Positions 42,602 to 51,290 are shown, numbered from the stretch's first letter. The stretch: 64,000 nt of DNA from an uncultured beta proteobacterium (GCA_903938815.1 CAJAES010000019.1:1-64000), one strand, 5' to 3'. Notes: generated from the sequence alone by a model not told the origin. Numbers and translations: made by a program.

Positions 42602-44647
42602 ATGCCCGATCGCAACGCCAACACGCCTCCACTGCTGAACCGGGAGCGTTCGATCCTCGAATTCAACCGGCGTGTCCTGGCGCAGGCCCTGCGCGAGGAT
42701 GTCCCGCTGCTCGAGCGGCTGCGCTACATCACCATCGTATCGTCCAATCTGGACGAATTCTTCGAAGTTCGCGTGGCGGACGTGATCGAGGCCGCCCGGG
42801 CGCGCGGGTCGAACGCTGAACTCGAGGGCGTGGCGGCCGAGGTGCATGCCCTGATCGACGAGCAGTACGCCGTCTTCAACGAGGTGCTGACGCCGGCCCT
42901 GCGCCGCGAGCGCATCGAGATCATCAACCACGCCGAGCGCGACGACGCGCAGCGCGCGTGGGTGCAGAATTTCTTCGAGCAGCAGGTGCGGCCGCTGCTG
43001 GTGCCGGTGGCGATGGATCCGTCGCACCCGTTCCCGATGGTGGCCAACAAGTCGCTGAACTTCATCGCCCGGCTGACCGGGCGCGATGCCTTCGGCCGCG
43101 AGAACACGATCGCCATCGTGAAGGTGCCGCGCGTGCTGCCCCGCGTGATCCGCATGCCCGACTCGGTGTGCCCGGGGCGCCAGGGCTTCGTGCTGCTGAC
43201 GAGCGTGATCCGCGCGCACCTGGGCGAGCTGTTCCCCGGCCGCACGGTGGAGGCCTTCTCGCAGTTCCGCGTCACGCGCGACTCCGACCTCGAGGTGACC
43301 GACAGCGACGTCACCAACCTGCGCCAGGCGCTGCGCACCGGCCTCACGACGCGCCACTTCGGCCAGGCCATCCGGCTCGAGGTGGTGAACACCTGCCCGC
43401 AGGAGCTGTCGGACTTCCTGCTCGCGCAGTTCGAGCTGCCGCTCGCGGCGCTGTACCGGGTCAACGGCCCGGTGAACCTGGTGCGCCTGAACGAGCTGAT
43501 CGACCAGGCCGTGGCCGACCGCCTGCGCTTCAAGACCTACACCCCCGCCTGGCCCGAGGACCGGCTACCACGCGGCAGCTCCATCTTCGACCGGCTGCGC
43601 CGCCAGGACATCCTGCTGCACCACCCCTTCGAGAGTTTCGAGCCCGTGGTGCAGCTGCTGCGCGAGGCCGTGCAGGACCCCGACGTTCTGGCCATCAAGC
43701 AGACCATCTACCGCACCGGCGCGCAGAGCGTGCTGATGGACCTGCTGCTCGAGGCCGCGCGGCGCGGCAAGGAAGTGATGTGCGTGGTGGAGCTGAAGGC
43801 GCGCTTCGACGAGGAAGCCAACATCAACTGGGCCGAACGCCTGGAGGCCGTGGGCGCGCAGGTGGTCTACGGCGTGGTGGGCCTGAAGACGCATGCCAAG
43901 CTGCTGCTCGTGACCCGCCGCGAGGGCACGCGGCTGCGGCGCTACGCGCACCTGTCCACCGGCAACTACAACCCGAAGACGGCGCGCATGTACACCGACG
44001 TCGGCTATCTGACGGCCGACGCGGCGCTGACGGCCGACGCCGACAGCGTGTTCCACCAGATCGCGAGCCAGACGCGCATGCGCAGGCCCGCCCACCTGCT
44101 GTCGGCGCCGTTCCAGCTGCACAAGCGCATGGTGCGCTTCGTCGACCAGGTGGCCACGGCCGCGGCGGCGGGGCAACCGGCGCGCATCGTGGTCAAGGTC
44201 AACGCGCTCACGGACCCGGGCCTGATCCAGGCGCTGCTGCGCGCGGGCCAGGCCGGCGCGTCGATCGACCTCATCGTGCGCGGCGCCTGCATGCTGCCGC
44301 CGGGCCTGCCGGGCGTCAGCGACAACATCCGCGTGCGCTCGGTCATCGGGCGCTTCCTGGAGCACTCGCGCGTCATCTACTTCCGCTGGGGCGCGGGCGC
44401 CGACGACGAAGTGGTCTACCTGTCCAGCGCCGACTGGATGAGCCGCAACATGTTCGGCCGCATCGAGGTGGCATGGCCCGTGCGCGACGCCGTGCTGCGC
44501 CAGCGCGTGATCGACGAATGCCTCGTGCCCTACCTGCGCGACGAGCGCGACGCCTGGACGCTGGGCCCGGACGGCCAGTATTCGCGGGTGGCGCAGGAAG
44601 GCGTCAGCGCGCAGTTCGCGCTGATGAAGCGCTACGGCAGCCAGTGA
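42602..44647 (+). CDS. ppk1: polyphosphate kinase 1
   Basis: Polyphosphate kinase 1 (681 residues), which makes inorganic polyphosphate from ATP, often bound to the inner membrane. Domain order: N-terminal 'RERSILEFNRRVLAQAL' and 'IVSSNLDEFFEVRVADVIEA', head domain, then two catalytic domains with 'AIKQTIYRTGAQSVLMDLLL', the autophosphorylated histidine H450 in 'RRYAHLSTGNYNPKTAR' and the C-terminal 'LIVRGACMLPPGLPGVSDNI'. Start ATG at 42602. The upstream Pho-box-like promoter would give an almost leaderless transcript. sixA follows 11 bases downstream and ppx converges further on. Confidence 0.97.
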   Translation: MPDRNANTPPLLNRERSILEFNRRVLAQALREDVPLLERLRYITIVSSNLDEFFEVRVADVIEAARARGSNAELEGVAAEVHALIDEQYAVFNEVLTPALRRERIEIINHAERDDAQRAWVQNFFEQQVRPLLVPVAMDPSHPFPMVANKSLNFIARLTGRDAFGRENTIAIVKVPRVLPRVIRMPDSVCPGRQGFVLLTSVIRAHLGELFPGRTVEAFSQFRVTRDSDLEVTDSDVTNLRQALRTGLTTRHFGQAIRLEVVNTCPQELSDFLLAQFELPLAALYRVNGPVNLVRLNELIDQAVADRLRFKTYTPAWPEDRLPRGSSIFDRLRRQDILLHHPFESFEPVVQLLREAVQDPDVLAIKQTIYRTGAQSVLMDLLLEAARRGKEVMCVVELKARFDEEANINWAERLEAVGAQVVYGVVGLKTHAKLLLVTRREGTRLRRYAHLSTGNYNPKTARMYTDVGYLTADAALTADADSVFHQIASQTRMRRPAHLLSAPFQLHKRMVRFVDQVATAAAAGQPARIVVKVNALTDPGLIQALLRAGQAGASIDLIVRGACMLPPGLPGVSDNIRVRSVIGRFLEHSRVIYFRWGAGADDEVVYLSSADWMSRNMFGRIEVAWPVRDAVLRQRVIDECLVPYLRDERDAWTLGPDGQYSRVAQEGVSAQFALMKRYGSQ

Positions 44648-44658
44648 CGAGGTCTGCG

Positions 44659-45120
44659 ATGGACCTGATCCTCTGGCGCCACGCCGAAGCCTTTGAACTG
44701 CGGGAGCTGTGCGACGACCTCGACCGCGCCCTCACGCCCAAGGGTGAGCGCCAGGCGCAGCGCATGGCCGACTGGCTCAACCGTCAGCTGCCCGCGGGAA
44801 CGCGCGTGCTCGCCAGCCCGGCGCGGCGCGCGCAGCAGACGGCCGCTGCGCTCGACCGCCGCGTGAAGACCGTGCCCGCGCTCGCGCCAGACGGCACCGT
44901 GGACGGCCTGCTGGCGGCAGCCCGCTGGCCCGATGCGCGGGAGCCCGTGCTCGTGATCGGCCACCAGCCCACGCTGGGCCTGGCGGCCGGCTACCTGATG
45001 ACGGGGCTGGCGCAACCCTGGACGCTGCGCAAGGGCGCCTTCATCTGGCTGCGCGCGCGTGACCGCGAAGGCGTGACGCAGGTGGTGCTGCACGCGTCGC
45101 TGGGCGTGGACCTGCTGTAG
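44659..45120 (+). CDS. sixA: SixA-type histidine phosphatase
   Basis: Histidine phosphatase-superfamily protein of 153 residues, SixA type, which dephosphorylates phosphohistidine domains. The catalytic motif 'LILWRHAEAFE' places the nucleophilic His at residue 8; 'VLASPARRAQQTAAAL' and the 'IGHQPTLGLAAGYL' motif supply the second His and arginines. The start ATG lies 11 bases after ppk1, suggesting cotranscription; this neighbourhood is common in Burkholderiales. Confidence 0.88.
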   Translation: MDLILWRHAEAFELRELCDDLDRALTPKGERQAQRMADWLNRQLPAGTRVLASPARRAQQTAAALDRRVKTVPALAPDGTVDGLLAAARWPDAREPVLVIGHQPTLGLAAGYLMTGLAQPWTLRKGAFIWLRARDREGVTQVVLHASLGVDLL

Positions 45121-45159
45121 CCGTCGGGCCCGGACCTTCCGCAGACCGCACGCCCGGGC

Positions 45160-45184
45160 CTTGCGCAGCCAGCAGGCGCGCAAG
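45160..45184. terminator. possible hairpin between sixA and ppx
   Basis: CTTGCGC, 11-base loop, GCGCAAG, in the 79-base gap between convergent genes. It is a perfect 7-base stem but has no T-run. Confidence 0.3.
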
Positions 45185-45199
45185 CCAGCCGCCCCGGCC

Positions 45200-46702
45200 T
45201 CAGGGAAGGGCCAACTTCAACGTGCCATTGCGCGCCCAGGCCTCGGCCTCCTCGCGCAGCAGGAACAGCGTGCGCGGGTGCGTGTCGGCCCACTTGGCCG
45301 TGAAGCCCAGGTGGGCGTCGCGGCCCTTGGCGCGCAGGCTTAGGGCGCGCCGGTCGACCGGGCCGCGCGCATGGCACTTGATGGCGGCCAGGCGCAGGCA
45401 GAGCACCTGCCACGCGAAGGCCGGGCTGGCGAGCGGCCCCTCCACCTTGCGCAGCCCGCCGCGCTGCCCCAGCACCAGCTCGGCGATGCGCCGCTGCTGG
45501 CTCTGCGAGAAGCCCGGCGCATCGACGTGGTCGAGCAGGTACGCGCTGTGGCGGTGGTGGTCGTGGTGCGACACCATGAGGCCGATCTCGTGCAGGTCGC
45601 AGGCCCAGCCCAGTTCGCGCAGCGTGTCGGAGTCGGCCTGCGGCGACACATGGGCATGCAGCGCCAGTGCCACGCTGCGCACGCGGCCGGCCTGCTCGGC
45701 GTCCACCGCGAAACGGCGCTGCAGTTCAGCCACGGAGCGGTCCCGCATGTCGCCGGGGCGCGCATGGTGCAGGACGGACAGCCGCTCGTGCAGGTCGATG
45801 ATGACGCCCTGGCGCAGCGCGCCCTTCGCGGGGCGGATCTCCGGGATACGGAAGTTGGCCAGCAGCGTGTACAGGATCGCCAGCCCGCCGGGCAGCACGG
45901 CGCGGCGCTCGGCCTTGAGCCCAGGGAAGGCCAGGCGGTCGATGTGGCCGAACTCGATGCAGCGGGCGATGCACCAGCGCAGGCCCTCGGGCGTGATGCG
46001 GCCGTCGCTGATGCCCGCGGACTCGAGGATCTGCGAAACGGCGCCCACGGTGCCCGACGAACCCAGCGCGGTCTGCCAGTACTCGGGCGCGAAAGGTTGA
46101 AGGCCTTCCTCGAGCTCGGCGCCCGCGGCCACCTGCGCGGCACGGAAGCCCTCCGCCGTGATGTGGCCGTCGGGAAAGTAGCGCATGGACAGGCTGACGC
46201 AGCCCACCTGGAACGATTCGGCGGTGCCGGGCACCCGGCCGCGCCCGAGAATCATCTCGGTGGACCGGCCGCCGATGTCGATCACGAGCCGCGGTTCGTC
46301 GGCGGGCTGCAGGTGGGCCACGCCCGCGTAGATCAGCCGCGCTTCCTCGCGCCCTGAGATCACCTCGATCGGGTGCCCCAGCGCGGCCTGCGCCCGCTCG
46401 AGAAAGGCGTTGCGGTTCCTGGCCTCGCGCAGCGTCTGCGTGGCCACCGCGCGGATCTGCCCGCTGCCGAAATCCCGCAGGCGCTCGGCGAAACGCCGCA
46501 GGCAGGCCAGGCCGCGCTCGGCGGCGTCGTCGGTGAGCATGCCGGAGGCATCGAGGCCGCCACCCAGGCGAACCATTTCCTTGAGGTAGTCGAGCCGGCG
46601 GTAGCGCCCGTGCTGCAACTGCCCGATCTCGAGCCGGAAGCTGTTGGACCCCATGTCGATGGCGGCCAGGGGTTCGGTGAGGGAGGGCAGCGGCGTCGGC
46701 AT
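45200..46702 (-). CDS. ppx: exopolyphosphatase / Ppx-GppA phosphatase
   Basis: Ppx/GppA-family phosphatase of 500 residues, removing terminal phosphates from polyphosphate (or acting on pppGpp). Two actin-like halves are visible: the phosphate 1 motif 'IDMGSNSFRLEIGQL' and phosphate 2 region 'RLVIDIGGRSTEMILGRGR', then a C-terminal HD-like helical region with 'WACDLHEIGLMVSHHDHHRH'. The ATG at 46702 has the expected length. It lies antiparallel to ppk1-sixA, which supports a role in polyphosphate turnover. Confidence 0.92.
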   Translation of the reverse strand: MPTPLPSLTEPLAAIDMGSNSFRLEIGQLQHGRYRRLDYLKEMVRLGGGLDASGMLTDDAAERGLACLRRFAERLRDFGSGQIRAVATQTLREARNRNAFLERAQAALGHPIEVISGREEARLIYAGVAHLQPADEPRLVIDIGGRSTEMILGRGRVPGTAESFQVGCVSLSMRYFPDGHITAEGFRAAQVAAGAELEEGLQPFAPEYWQTALGSSGTVGAVSQILESAGISDGRITPEGLRWCIARCIEFGHIDRLAFPGLKAERRAVLPGGLAILYTLLANFRIPEIRPAKGALRQGVIIDLHERLSVLHHARPGDMRDRSVAELQRRFAVDAEQAGRVRSVALALHAHVSPQADSDTLRELGWACDLHEIGLMVSHHDHHRHSAYLLDHVDAPGFSQSQQRRIAELVLGQRGGLRKVEGPLASPAFAWQVLCLRLAAIKCHARGPVDRRALSLRAKGRDAHLGFTAKWADTHPRTLFLLREEAEAWARNGTLKLALP

Positions 46703-46777
46703 GGACAAGATTGTGCCCCCGTGCGAACGGCGCGCCGGCTTTCTAGAATGCACCGCCATCACACCGAGGAGTCACCG

Positions 46778-47653
46778 ATGCTGAAGCAGGATGTCGACAG
46801 TCTGGTCCCGGGCCGCGCGTTTTCGCGCCGCGACTTCGTCAGGACCTCGGTGGGCAGCGGGTTCGCCGCCGCCGTGCTGCCCGTGACGGCGCAGACCGTC
46901 GTCAAGACCGACACCGTCGGCCTGATCGCCGGCGAGGTGACCATCCCGGTCGGCGACTTCAGGATGCCGGCCTACCGCGCCGCGCCGGCGGGCAAGGCCA
47001 ATGCGCCGGTGGTTCTGGTCATCAGCGAGATCTTCGGCGTGCACGAACACATTGCCGATGTCGCACGGCGCTTCGCGAAGGCGGGCTACTTCGCCATCGC
47101 GCCCGAGCTCTTCGTGCGCCAGGGCGACGCCGAGTCCTATGGCGAGATCGCCAAGCTCATCGCGGAGGTGATCTCCAAGGTGCCCGATGCACAGGTGATG
47201 AACGACCTCGACGCCAGCGTCGCCTGGGCCCGGGGCCAGGGTGCGGACACCGGCAAGCTGGGCATCACGGGCTTCTGCTGGGGCGGGCGCATCACCTGGC
47301 TCTACACCGCGCACAACCCGGCCGTGAAGGCCGGCGTGGCCTGGTATGGCCGCCTCGTGGGGCAGCCCAACCCGCTGCAGCCGAGCAACCCGGTGGAACT
47401 GGCCGGCAAGCTGAACGGCCCGGTGCTGGGCCTGTACGGCGGGCAGGACCCCGGCATCCCTCTGGCCACCGTGGAGCAGATGAAGGCGGCCCTCGCGAAT
47501 GGCAGCGGCCAGGCGAAGTCCTCGGCCTTCCATGTCTACCCCGACGCACCGCATGCGTTTCACGCCGACTACCGCCCCAGCTTCCGGGCCGACGCGGCAG
47601 TCGATGGCTGGAAGCGTTGTCTGGCCTGGTTCACCCAGAACGGCGTGGCCTGA
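46778..47653 (+). CDS. Tat-exported dienelactone hydrolase-family protein
   Basis: Alpha/beta hydrolase of the dienelactone hydrolase family (291 residues), with nucleophile C167 in 'LGITGFCWGGRITWL' and the catalytic acid and His expected near 'GQDPGIPLA' and 'APHAFHADY'. The N-terminus has a twin-arginine signal ('FSRRDFVRTS', R17-R18) followed by 'FAAAVLPVTAQT', so export to the periplasm is likely; most dienelactone hydrolases are cytoplasmic. The ATG at 46778 follows a GAGGAG ribosome-binding site, and TAGAAT 33 bases upstream could be a -10. Divergent from ppx. Confidence 0.88.
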   Translation: MLKQDVDSLVPGRAFSRRDFVRTSVGSGFAAAVLPVTAQTVVKTDTVGLIAGEVTIPVGDFRMPAYRAAPAGKANAPVVLVISEIFGVHEHIADVARRFAKAGYFAIAPELFVRQGDAESYGEIAKLIAEVISKVPDAQVMNDLDASVAWARGQGADTGKLGITGFCWGGRITWLYTAHNPAVKAGVAWYGRLVGQPNPLQPSNPVELAGKLNGPVLGLYGGQDPGIPLATVEQMKAALANGSGQAKSSAFHVYPDAPHAFHADYRPSFRADAAVDGWKRCLAWFTQNGVA

Positions 47654-47678
47654 CGCCAAGGCCGAGCCTGCAAGGCGC

Positions 47679-47701
47679 GGGCGTGCCGCAGAAGCACGCC
47701 C
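47679..47701. terminator. bidirectional hairpin between convergent genes
   Basis: GGGCGTGC, 7-base loop, GCACGCCC: a perfect 8-base stem in the 56-base gap between the dienelactone hydrolase and universal stress genes. It may terminate both, though the T-tract is poor. Confidence 0.45.
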
Positions 47702-47709
47702 AGGCGGCT

Positions 47710-48144
47710 TCAGCGCACCACCAGCACGGGCAGCGTGCTGTGCGTCAGCACCTTCTGCGTCTCGCTGCCAAGCAGCAGCGCCGCGACGCCGCGCCGGCCG
47801 TGCGACGCCATCACGATGAGGTCGCAGCCCTTGGCCTTGGCGTGGTCGATGATGGCTTCCCAGGGGTGCAGCGCCTCCACGGTGTGACCTTCGCAGGTCA
47901 CGCCGGCCGCGCTGGCTGCTTCCATCACGGCCTTCACATGGGTGCTGGCAATGCGCTCCTGGGCGTCGAAGAATTCCTGCGGGGGCACCGGCTGCATCTC
48001 GGAGATGGCGCTGTAGGGAAACGGCTCCTTGACGCCGATCGTCATCAGCGTGGCCTTGGACAGCGCGGCCAACTCGATCGCGGTCTGCACCGCCTTGCCG
48101 GTGATGTCGGATCCATCGGTGGGAACCAGAATGCGTTGGTACAT
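47710..48144 (-). CDS. universal stress protein (UspA-like)
   Basis: Universal stress protein of 144 residues. 'YQRILVPTDGSDITGKAVQT' is the N-terminal strand and 'DLIVMASHGRRGVAALLLGS' carries the ATP-binding G-x2-G-x(8-9)-G-S/T signature, so it should bind ATP. An AGGAG ribosome-binding site lies eight bases before the ATG. The FNR-type palindrome 78 bases upstream, in the 3' end of the sulfurtransferase gene, hints at induction at low oxygen, as known for similar genes in other bacteria. Confidence 0.93.
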   Translation of the reverse strand: MYQRILVPTDGSDITGKAVQTAIELAALSKATLMTIGVKEPFPYSAISEMQPVPPQEFFDAQERIASTHVKAVMEAASAAGVTCEGHTVEALHPWEAIIDHAKAKGCDLIVMASHGRRGVAALLLGSETQKVLTHSTLPVLVVR

Positions 48145-48221
48145 GGCGGGGCTCCTGTGGCGCGGCGCTGCGAAAGCAGCACCCAGCGAGTCACAGTGTG
48201 CACCCGTCGCGCGGCGCCGTC

Positions 48222-48235
48222 TTGACGGTTGTCAA
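48222..48235 (-). promoter_or_regulatory. FNR/CRP-type palindrome upstream of the universal stress gene
   Basis: TTGAC-N4-GTCAA (48222-48235) is a perfect palindrome matching the FNR/FixK-class TTGAY-N4-RTCAA pattern. Its centre is about 84 bases upstream of the universal stress ATG, consistent with a class II site if transcription begins near 48187. It overlaps the sulfurtransferase stop codon. A CACACT hexamer (48195-48200) could be a weak -10. Confidence 0.4.
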
Positions 48236-49092
48236 CCCCGTGCGACCGGGCGCGACGGATCGGCGCACCACTCGCTCCAGGAGCCGGGGTAGAGCCGGCT
48301 GCCCGGCAGGCCCGCGTGCGCCATGGCCAGCAGGTTATGGCACGCCGTGACGCCCGAGCCGCACTGGTGCACCACCTCGGCCGCGGGTGTGCCCCAGGCC
48401 GCGAATTCGGCGTGCAGCACCTGGGACGGCTTGAAGCGGCCGTCGGCCTGAAGGTTGTCCTTGAAGCAGCGCAGCGTGGCGCCGGGAATGTGCCCGGCCA
48501 CCGGGTCCAGCGGCTCCACCTCGCCGCGGAACCGTTCGCCGGCCCGCGCGTCGACCAGCCGCACGCGGCCCAGCTGCGCCAGCAGCGCTGCCGCGTCCAG
48601 CGTGGGCATGGCGGGCTCGGCCGTGGCCGGGTAGGCCGCCGGGTAGGCCGCCGAAGGGGCAGGCACCCCCGCGGCGGCGGCGTCCACGGCGCCCCCGGCG
48701 GCGCGCCAGGCGGAAAAGCCGCCGTCGAGCACGGCCACGGCGTCGTGCCCCAGCCAGCGCAGCATCCACCACAGGCGCGCGGCATAGGCGCCGCCCTGGT
48801 CGTCATAGGCCACGACCTGGACACCGGGCGCGATGCCCTGGGCGCCGGCCCAGGCGGCGAATGCGGCGCGATCCGGCAGCGGGTGGCGCCCGTTGGTGCC
48901 ACTCTTCGAGCCGGAAAGGTCGGTGTCAAGATGGGCGTAGCGCGCGCCGGGAACGTGCCCCGCCACGTACGCGGTCTGGCCGGCGGCGGGCTGGCCGAGA
49001 TCGAAGCGGGCGTCGATCACGACGGTCGGGGTGCCGGCGGACAGGCGCGCGGCGAGCGCCTGGGCGCTGATCAGGGTGCGGTGGGTGTCCAT
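48232..49092 (-). CDS. sseA: 3-mercaptopyruvate sulfurtransferase
   Basis: Two-domain rhodanese of 286 residues. The second domain carries the active-site loop 'CGSGVTA' (C244), typical of 3-mercaptopyruvate sulfurtransferases rather than thiosulfate rhodaneses, which usually have CRKGVTA. 'ARLWWMLRWLGHDAVAVLDG' and 'RLVDARAGERFRGEVEPLDP' are family blocks. A 12-base tandem repeat encodes part of an Ala/Tyr/Pro linker between the domains. It would transfer sulfur to thiols or cyanide in cysteine metabolism. Confidence 0.88.
   Translation of the reverse strand: MDTHRTLISAQALAARLSAGTPTVVIDARFDLGQPAAGQTAYVAGHVPGARYAHLDTDLSGSKSGTNGRHPLPDRAAFAAWAGAQGIAPGVQVVAYDDQGGAYAARLWWMLRWLGHDAVAVLDGGFSAWRAAGGAVDAAAAGVPAPSAAYPAAYPATAEPAMPTLDAAALLAQLGRVRLVDARAGERFRGEVEPLDPVAGHIPGATLRCFKDNLQADGRFKPSQVLHAEFAAWGTPAAEVVHQCGSGVTACHNLLAMAHAGLPGSRLYPGSWSEWCADPSRPVARG
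48629..48652. repeat. 12-bp perfect tandem repeat in the sulfurtransferase linker
   Basis: GGGTAGGCCGCC occurs twice in tandem and codes in frame for an 'AAYPAAYP' linker between the two rhodanese domains. Confidence 0.9.
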
Positions 49093-49102
49093 GCCGGCAT
49101 TG

Positions 49103-50014
49103 TCACGCGGCGTCCGCGGGCCCGCTGGCGTCGGGGGCGACGCGGGCCCGCAGGAACGTGGCGGCGAGGCCGGCGACGACGATCAGCCCGATGCCGACCA
49201 GCGCCATGAGCGTGATCTCGTCGTCGAAGACCAGCGCGCCGAAGGCGAACGCGAAGGCGATACCGGTGTACTGCAGCGCCGCGTTCGACAGCGTGGTGCC
49301 GATGGCATAGGCGCGCGTCATCATCAGCTGCGCAGTGGTGGCCAGCAGGCCGATGGCGACCAGCAACAGGGCGCCGAGCGGCGTGTGCTGCCCGAAACCG
49401 TTGGCCAGGCCCAGCGAGAACCCGGCCACGCAGCCGCCGAGCGAGAAATAGAAGACGATGCGGAAGTCGGGCTCGCCGGTCCGGCCGAGCGCCGTGACCT
49501 GCAGGTAGGCCAGCGCCGCCAGCACGCCCGACATCAGGCCCGCGAAGCCGTGCCAGAGCTGCTGCTGATCGATGGTGGGCCGCAGCACCAGCGCCACGCC
49601 GGCAAAGCCCAGCAGCACCGACCCCACCAGCCGGCTGTCGACGCGGGCGCCGCCCGTGGCGATCGCGCCCCCGATCAGGAACAGCGCCATCCAGACCGAG
49701 GACATGTAGTTCAGCGTCATCGCCGTGGCGAGCGGCAGGTTGCCGATGGCGTAGAACCAGAGAACCAGCGCCGTCACGCCCACGGCGGCGCGCCAGGCGT
49801 GCATGCCCGGCACCGTGGTGCGCAGGCTGCCGCGCCGCCAGCGCGCCAGCAGCACGATGCAGACCGCGCCGACGATGCTGCGGTACATGACGATCTCCCC
49901 TGCCCCGTACTGCGCCGACGCCAGCTTGACGCAGACCCCCATCAGCGCGAACAGGAACGAGGAGCCGAGCATCAGCCACGGCGCCCTGTTCGGCGCATGG
50001 GAGTGCTCGTTCAA
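49103..50014 (-). CDS. EamA/DMT-family transporter
   Basis: Second DMT transporter, 303 residues and about ten helices ('WLMLGSSFLFALMGVCVKLA', 'AVGVTALVLWFYAIGNLPLA', 'FAFGALVFDDEITLMALVGI'), with two EamA repeats. It is the distal gene downstream of the Rieske oxygenase (19-base gap), and its stop lies 10 bases before the sulfurtransferase start. The substrate is unknown; it could be a product of, or precursor for, the oxygenase, but nothing proves that. Confidence 0.85.
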   Translation of the reverse strand: MNEHSHAPNRAPWLMLGSSFLFALMGVCVKLASAQYGAGEIVMYRSIVGAVCIVLLARWRRGSLRTTVPGMHAWRAAVGVTALVLWFYAIGNLPLATAMTLNYMSSVWMALFLIGGAIATGGARVDSRLVGSVLLGFAGVALVLRPTIDQQQLWHGFAGLMSGVLAALAYLQVTALGRTGEPDFRIVFYFSLGGCVAGFSLGLANGFGQHTPLGALLLVAIGLLATTAQLMMTRAYAIGTTLSNAALQYTGIAFAFAFGALVFDDEITLMALVGIGLIVVAGLAATFLRARVAPDASGPADAA

Positions 50015-50033
50015 GCCGGTCTCGAAGCGGACA

Positions 50034-51149
50034 TCAGCGCAGGACGCCGCCCATCTTGCGGCGGTACCACTCGTGGAAGTGCTGCATGCCGTCTTCCATC
50101 GGGCTCTGGTACGGGCCGGCTTCGTCGTCGCCGCGCAGCATCAGGGCCCTGCGGCCGGCGTCCATGCGCAGCGCGATCTCGTCGTCCTCGACGCAGGTCT
50201 CCATGTAGGCGGCCTGCTGGGCCTCGACGAGCTCGCGCTCGAAGTAGGCCACCTCCTCGGGGTAGTAGAACTCGACGACATTGACCGTCTTCTGCGGCGA
50301 CACCGCGTGCAGAGAGGACACCGTCAGCACGCCCGGGTACCACTCCACCATCACCGTGGGGTAGAGCGTCAGCCAGATGGCGCCCTGCGCAGGCCGTGCG
50401 CCCCGCTGCCAGCGCTGAAGGGCGTCGTGGTAGCGGCGGTACACCGCCGAGCCTGGGCGTTCGAGCGAAGGCTTCAGGCCGACCGTCTGCACGGAGTACT
50501 GTTCCCCGAACTCCCATCGCAGGTCGTCGCAGGTCACGAGATTGCCGAGGCCGGGGTGGAACGGGCCGACGTGGTAATCCTCCAGATAGACCTCGATGAA
50601 GGTCTTCCAGTTGTAGTCGCACTCGTGCACCACCGCGCGGTCGAACACATAGCCAGAGAAATCGAGCGCCGAGGCCGGGCCCAGGCCGAGCAGTTCGGCA
50701 TCCACGCGGCGGCCGCGGTCCTCGAACAGCAGGCCGTTCCATTGCTGCAGAGGCCAGTTGCGCAGGCTCAGGCAGGGGTCCTGCTCGAAATGCGGGGCGC
50801 CGCGAAGCTTGCCGTCGAGGCCGTAGGTCCAGCGGTGGAGCGGGCATACCACCTGCCCGCCCGTGTTGCCGCGGCCCTGGAGCATCACCGCCTGGCGGTG
50901 CCGGCACACGTTGGACACCAGCTGCACGCCTTCGGGCGAGCGCACCAGCGCGCGGCCGTTGCCCTCGTGCTCGAGCACGTGGAAGTCGCCGACCTCGGGC
51001 ACCGCGAGCGCGTGCCCCACGTAGCGCGGCCCGTCATCGAAGATCAGTCGCTGTTCCTCGCGGAACAGCGCCTCGTCGAAATACGAGGTGACCGACAGCT
51101 GCGTGCGGCTGTGGTGCAGTGCTTCGAGACTGATGCTCAGGTCCGACAT
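50034..51149 (-). CDS. Rieske-type ring-hydroxylating oxygenase, alpha subunit
   Basis: Rieske non-heme iron oxygenase large subunit, 371 residues. The [2Fe-2S] motif is C82-x-H84-x17-C102-x2-H105 in 'CRHRQ...CPLHRWTYG'; the mononuclear iron site includes H193 and H198 in 'YLEDYHVGPFH'. No beta subunit or reductase gene is adjacent, so it may use a general reductase. The ATG at 51149 follows GGAGG, with a small hairpin between the two. A TACAAT promoter (51285-51290) gives a ~130-base leader. The position next to isoprenoid genes is common in the order, but the substrate is unknown. Confidence 0.9.
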   Translation of the reverse strand: MSDLSISLEALHHSRTQLSVTSYFDEALFREEQRLIFDDGPRYVGHALAVPEVGDFHVLEHEGNGRALVRSPEGVQLVSNVCRHRQAVMLQGRGNTGGQVVCPLHRWTYGLDGKLRGAPHFEQDPCLSLRNWPLQQWNGLLFEDRGRRVDAELLGLGPASALDFSGYVFDRAVVHECDYNWKTFIEVYLEDYHVGPFHPGLGNLVTCDDLRWEFGEQYSVQTVGLKPSLERPGSAVYRRYHDALQRWQRGARPAQGAIWLTLYPTVMVEWYPGVLTVSSLHAVSPQKTVNVVEFYYPEEVAYFERELVEAQQAAYMETCVEDDEIALRMDAGRRALMLRGDDEAGPYQSPMEDGMQHFHEWYRRKMGGVLR

Positions 51150-51163
51150 GATCCGAAAGGATC
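51150..51163 (-). other. hairpin between ribosome-binding site and start codon
   Basis: On the mRNA strand GATCC-TTTC-GGATC (a 5-base stem, 4-base loop) separates the GGAGG ribosome-binding site from the ATG of the Rieske oxygenase gene. Folding would shorten the spacing to a workable distance, as the unfolded gap is longer than usual. Confidence 0.45.
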
Positions 51164-51258
51164 CTCCATGCCCAAGAAGTCGTGAAACCCACCCGGCAGA
51201 CCCGGGGTTGGGCCTGTGCCCGCTCGAGCGACCGGCGTTGGCGATCCGACCGTCTCTG

Positions 51259-51271
51259 CATACCGCGTATG
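51259..51271. promoter_or_regulatory. 13-bp palindrome downstream of Rieske-oxygenase promoter
   Basis: CATAC-CGC-GTATG lies about 7-19 bases after the transcription start predicted from TACAAT, a position suitable for a roadblock repressor. No adjacent regulator gene is visible. Confidence 0.35.
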
Positions 51272-51284
51272 TGCGGGGCCGGCG

Positions 51285-51290
51285 ATTGTA
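51285..51290 (-). promoter_or_regulatory. -10 element of the Rieske-oxygenase promoter
   Basis: TACAAT on the minus strand, 137 bases upstream of the ATG, in the longest gap of the window. The predicted leader holds a palindrome and the start-codon hairpin. Confidence 0.45.

Noticed and set aside
42958-44658. Plus-strand frame inside ppk1 that continues into sixA
   Set aside because: Out-of-frame shadow rich in Arg/Ala/Pro; only the last part, from 44659, is a real gene (sixA).
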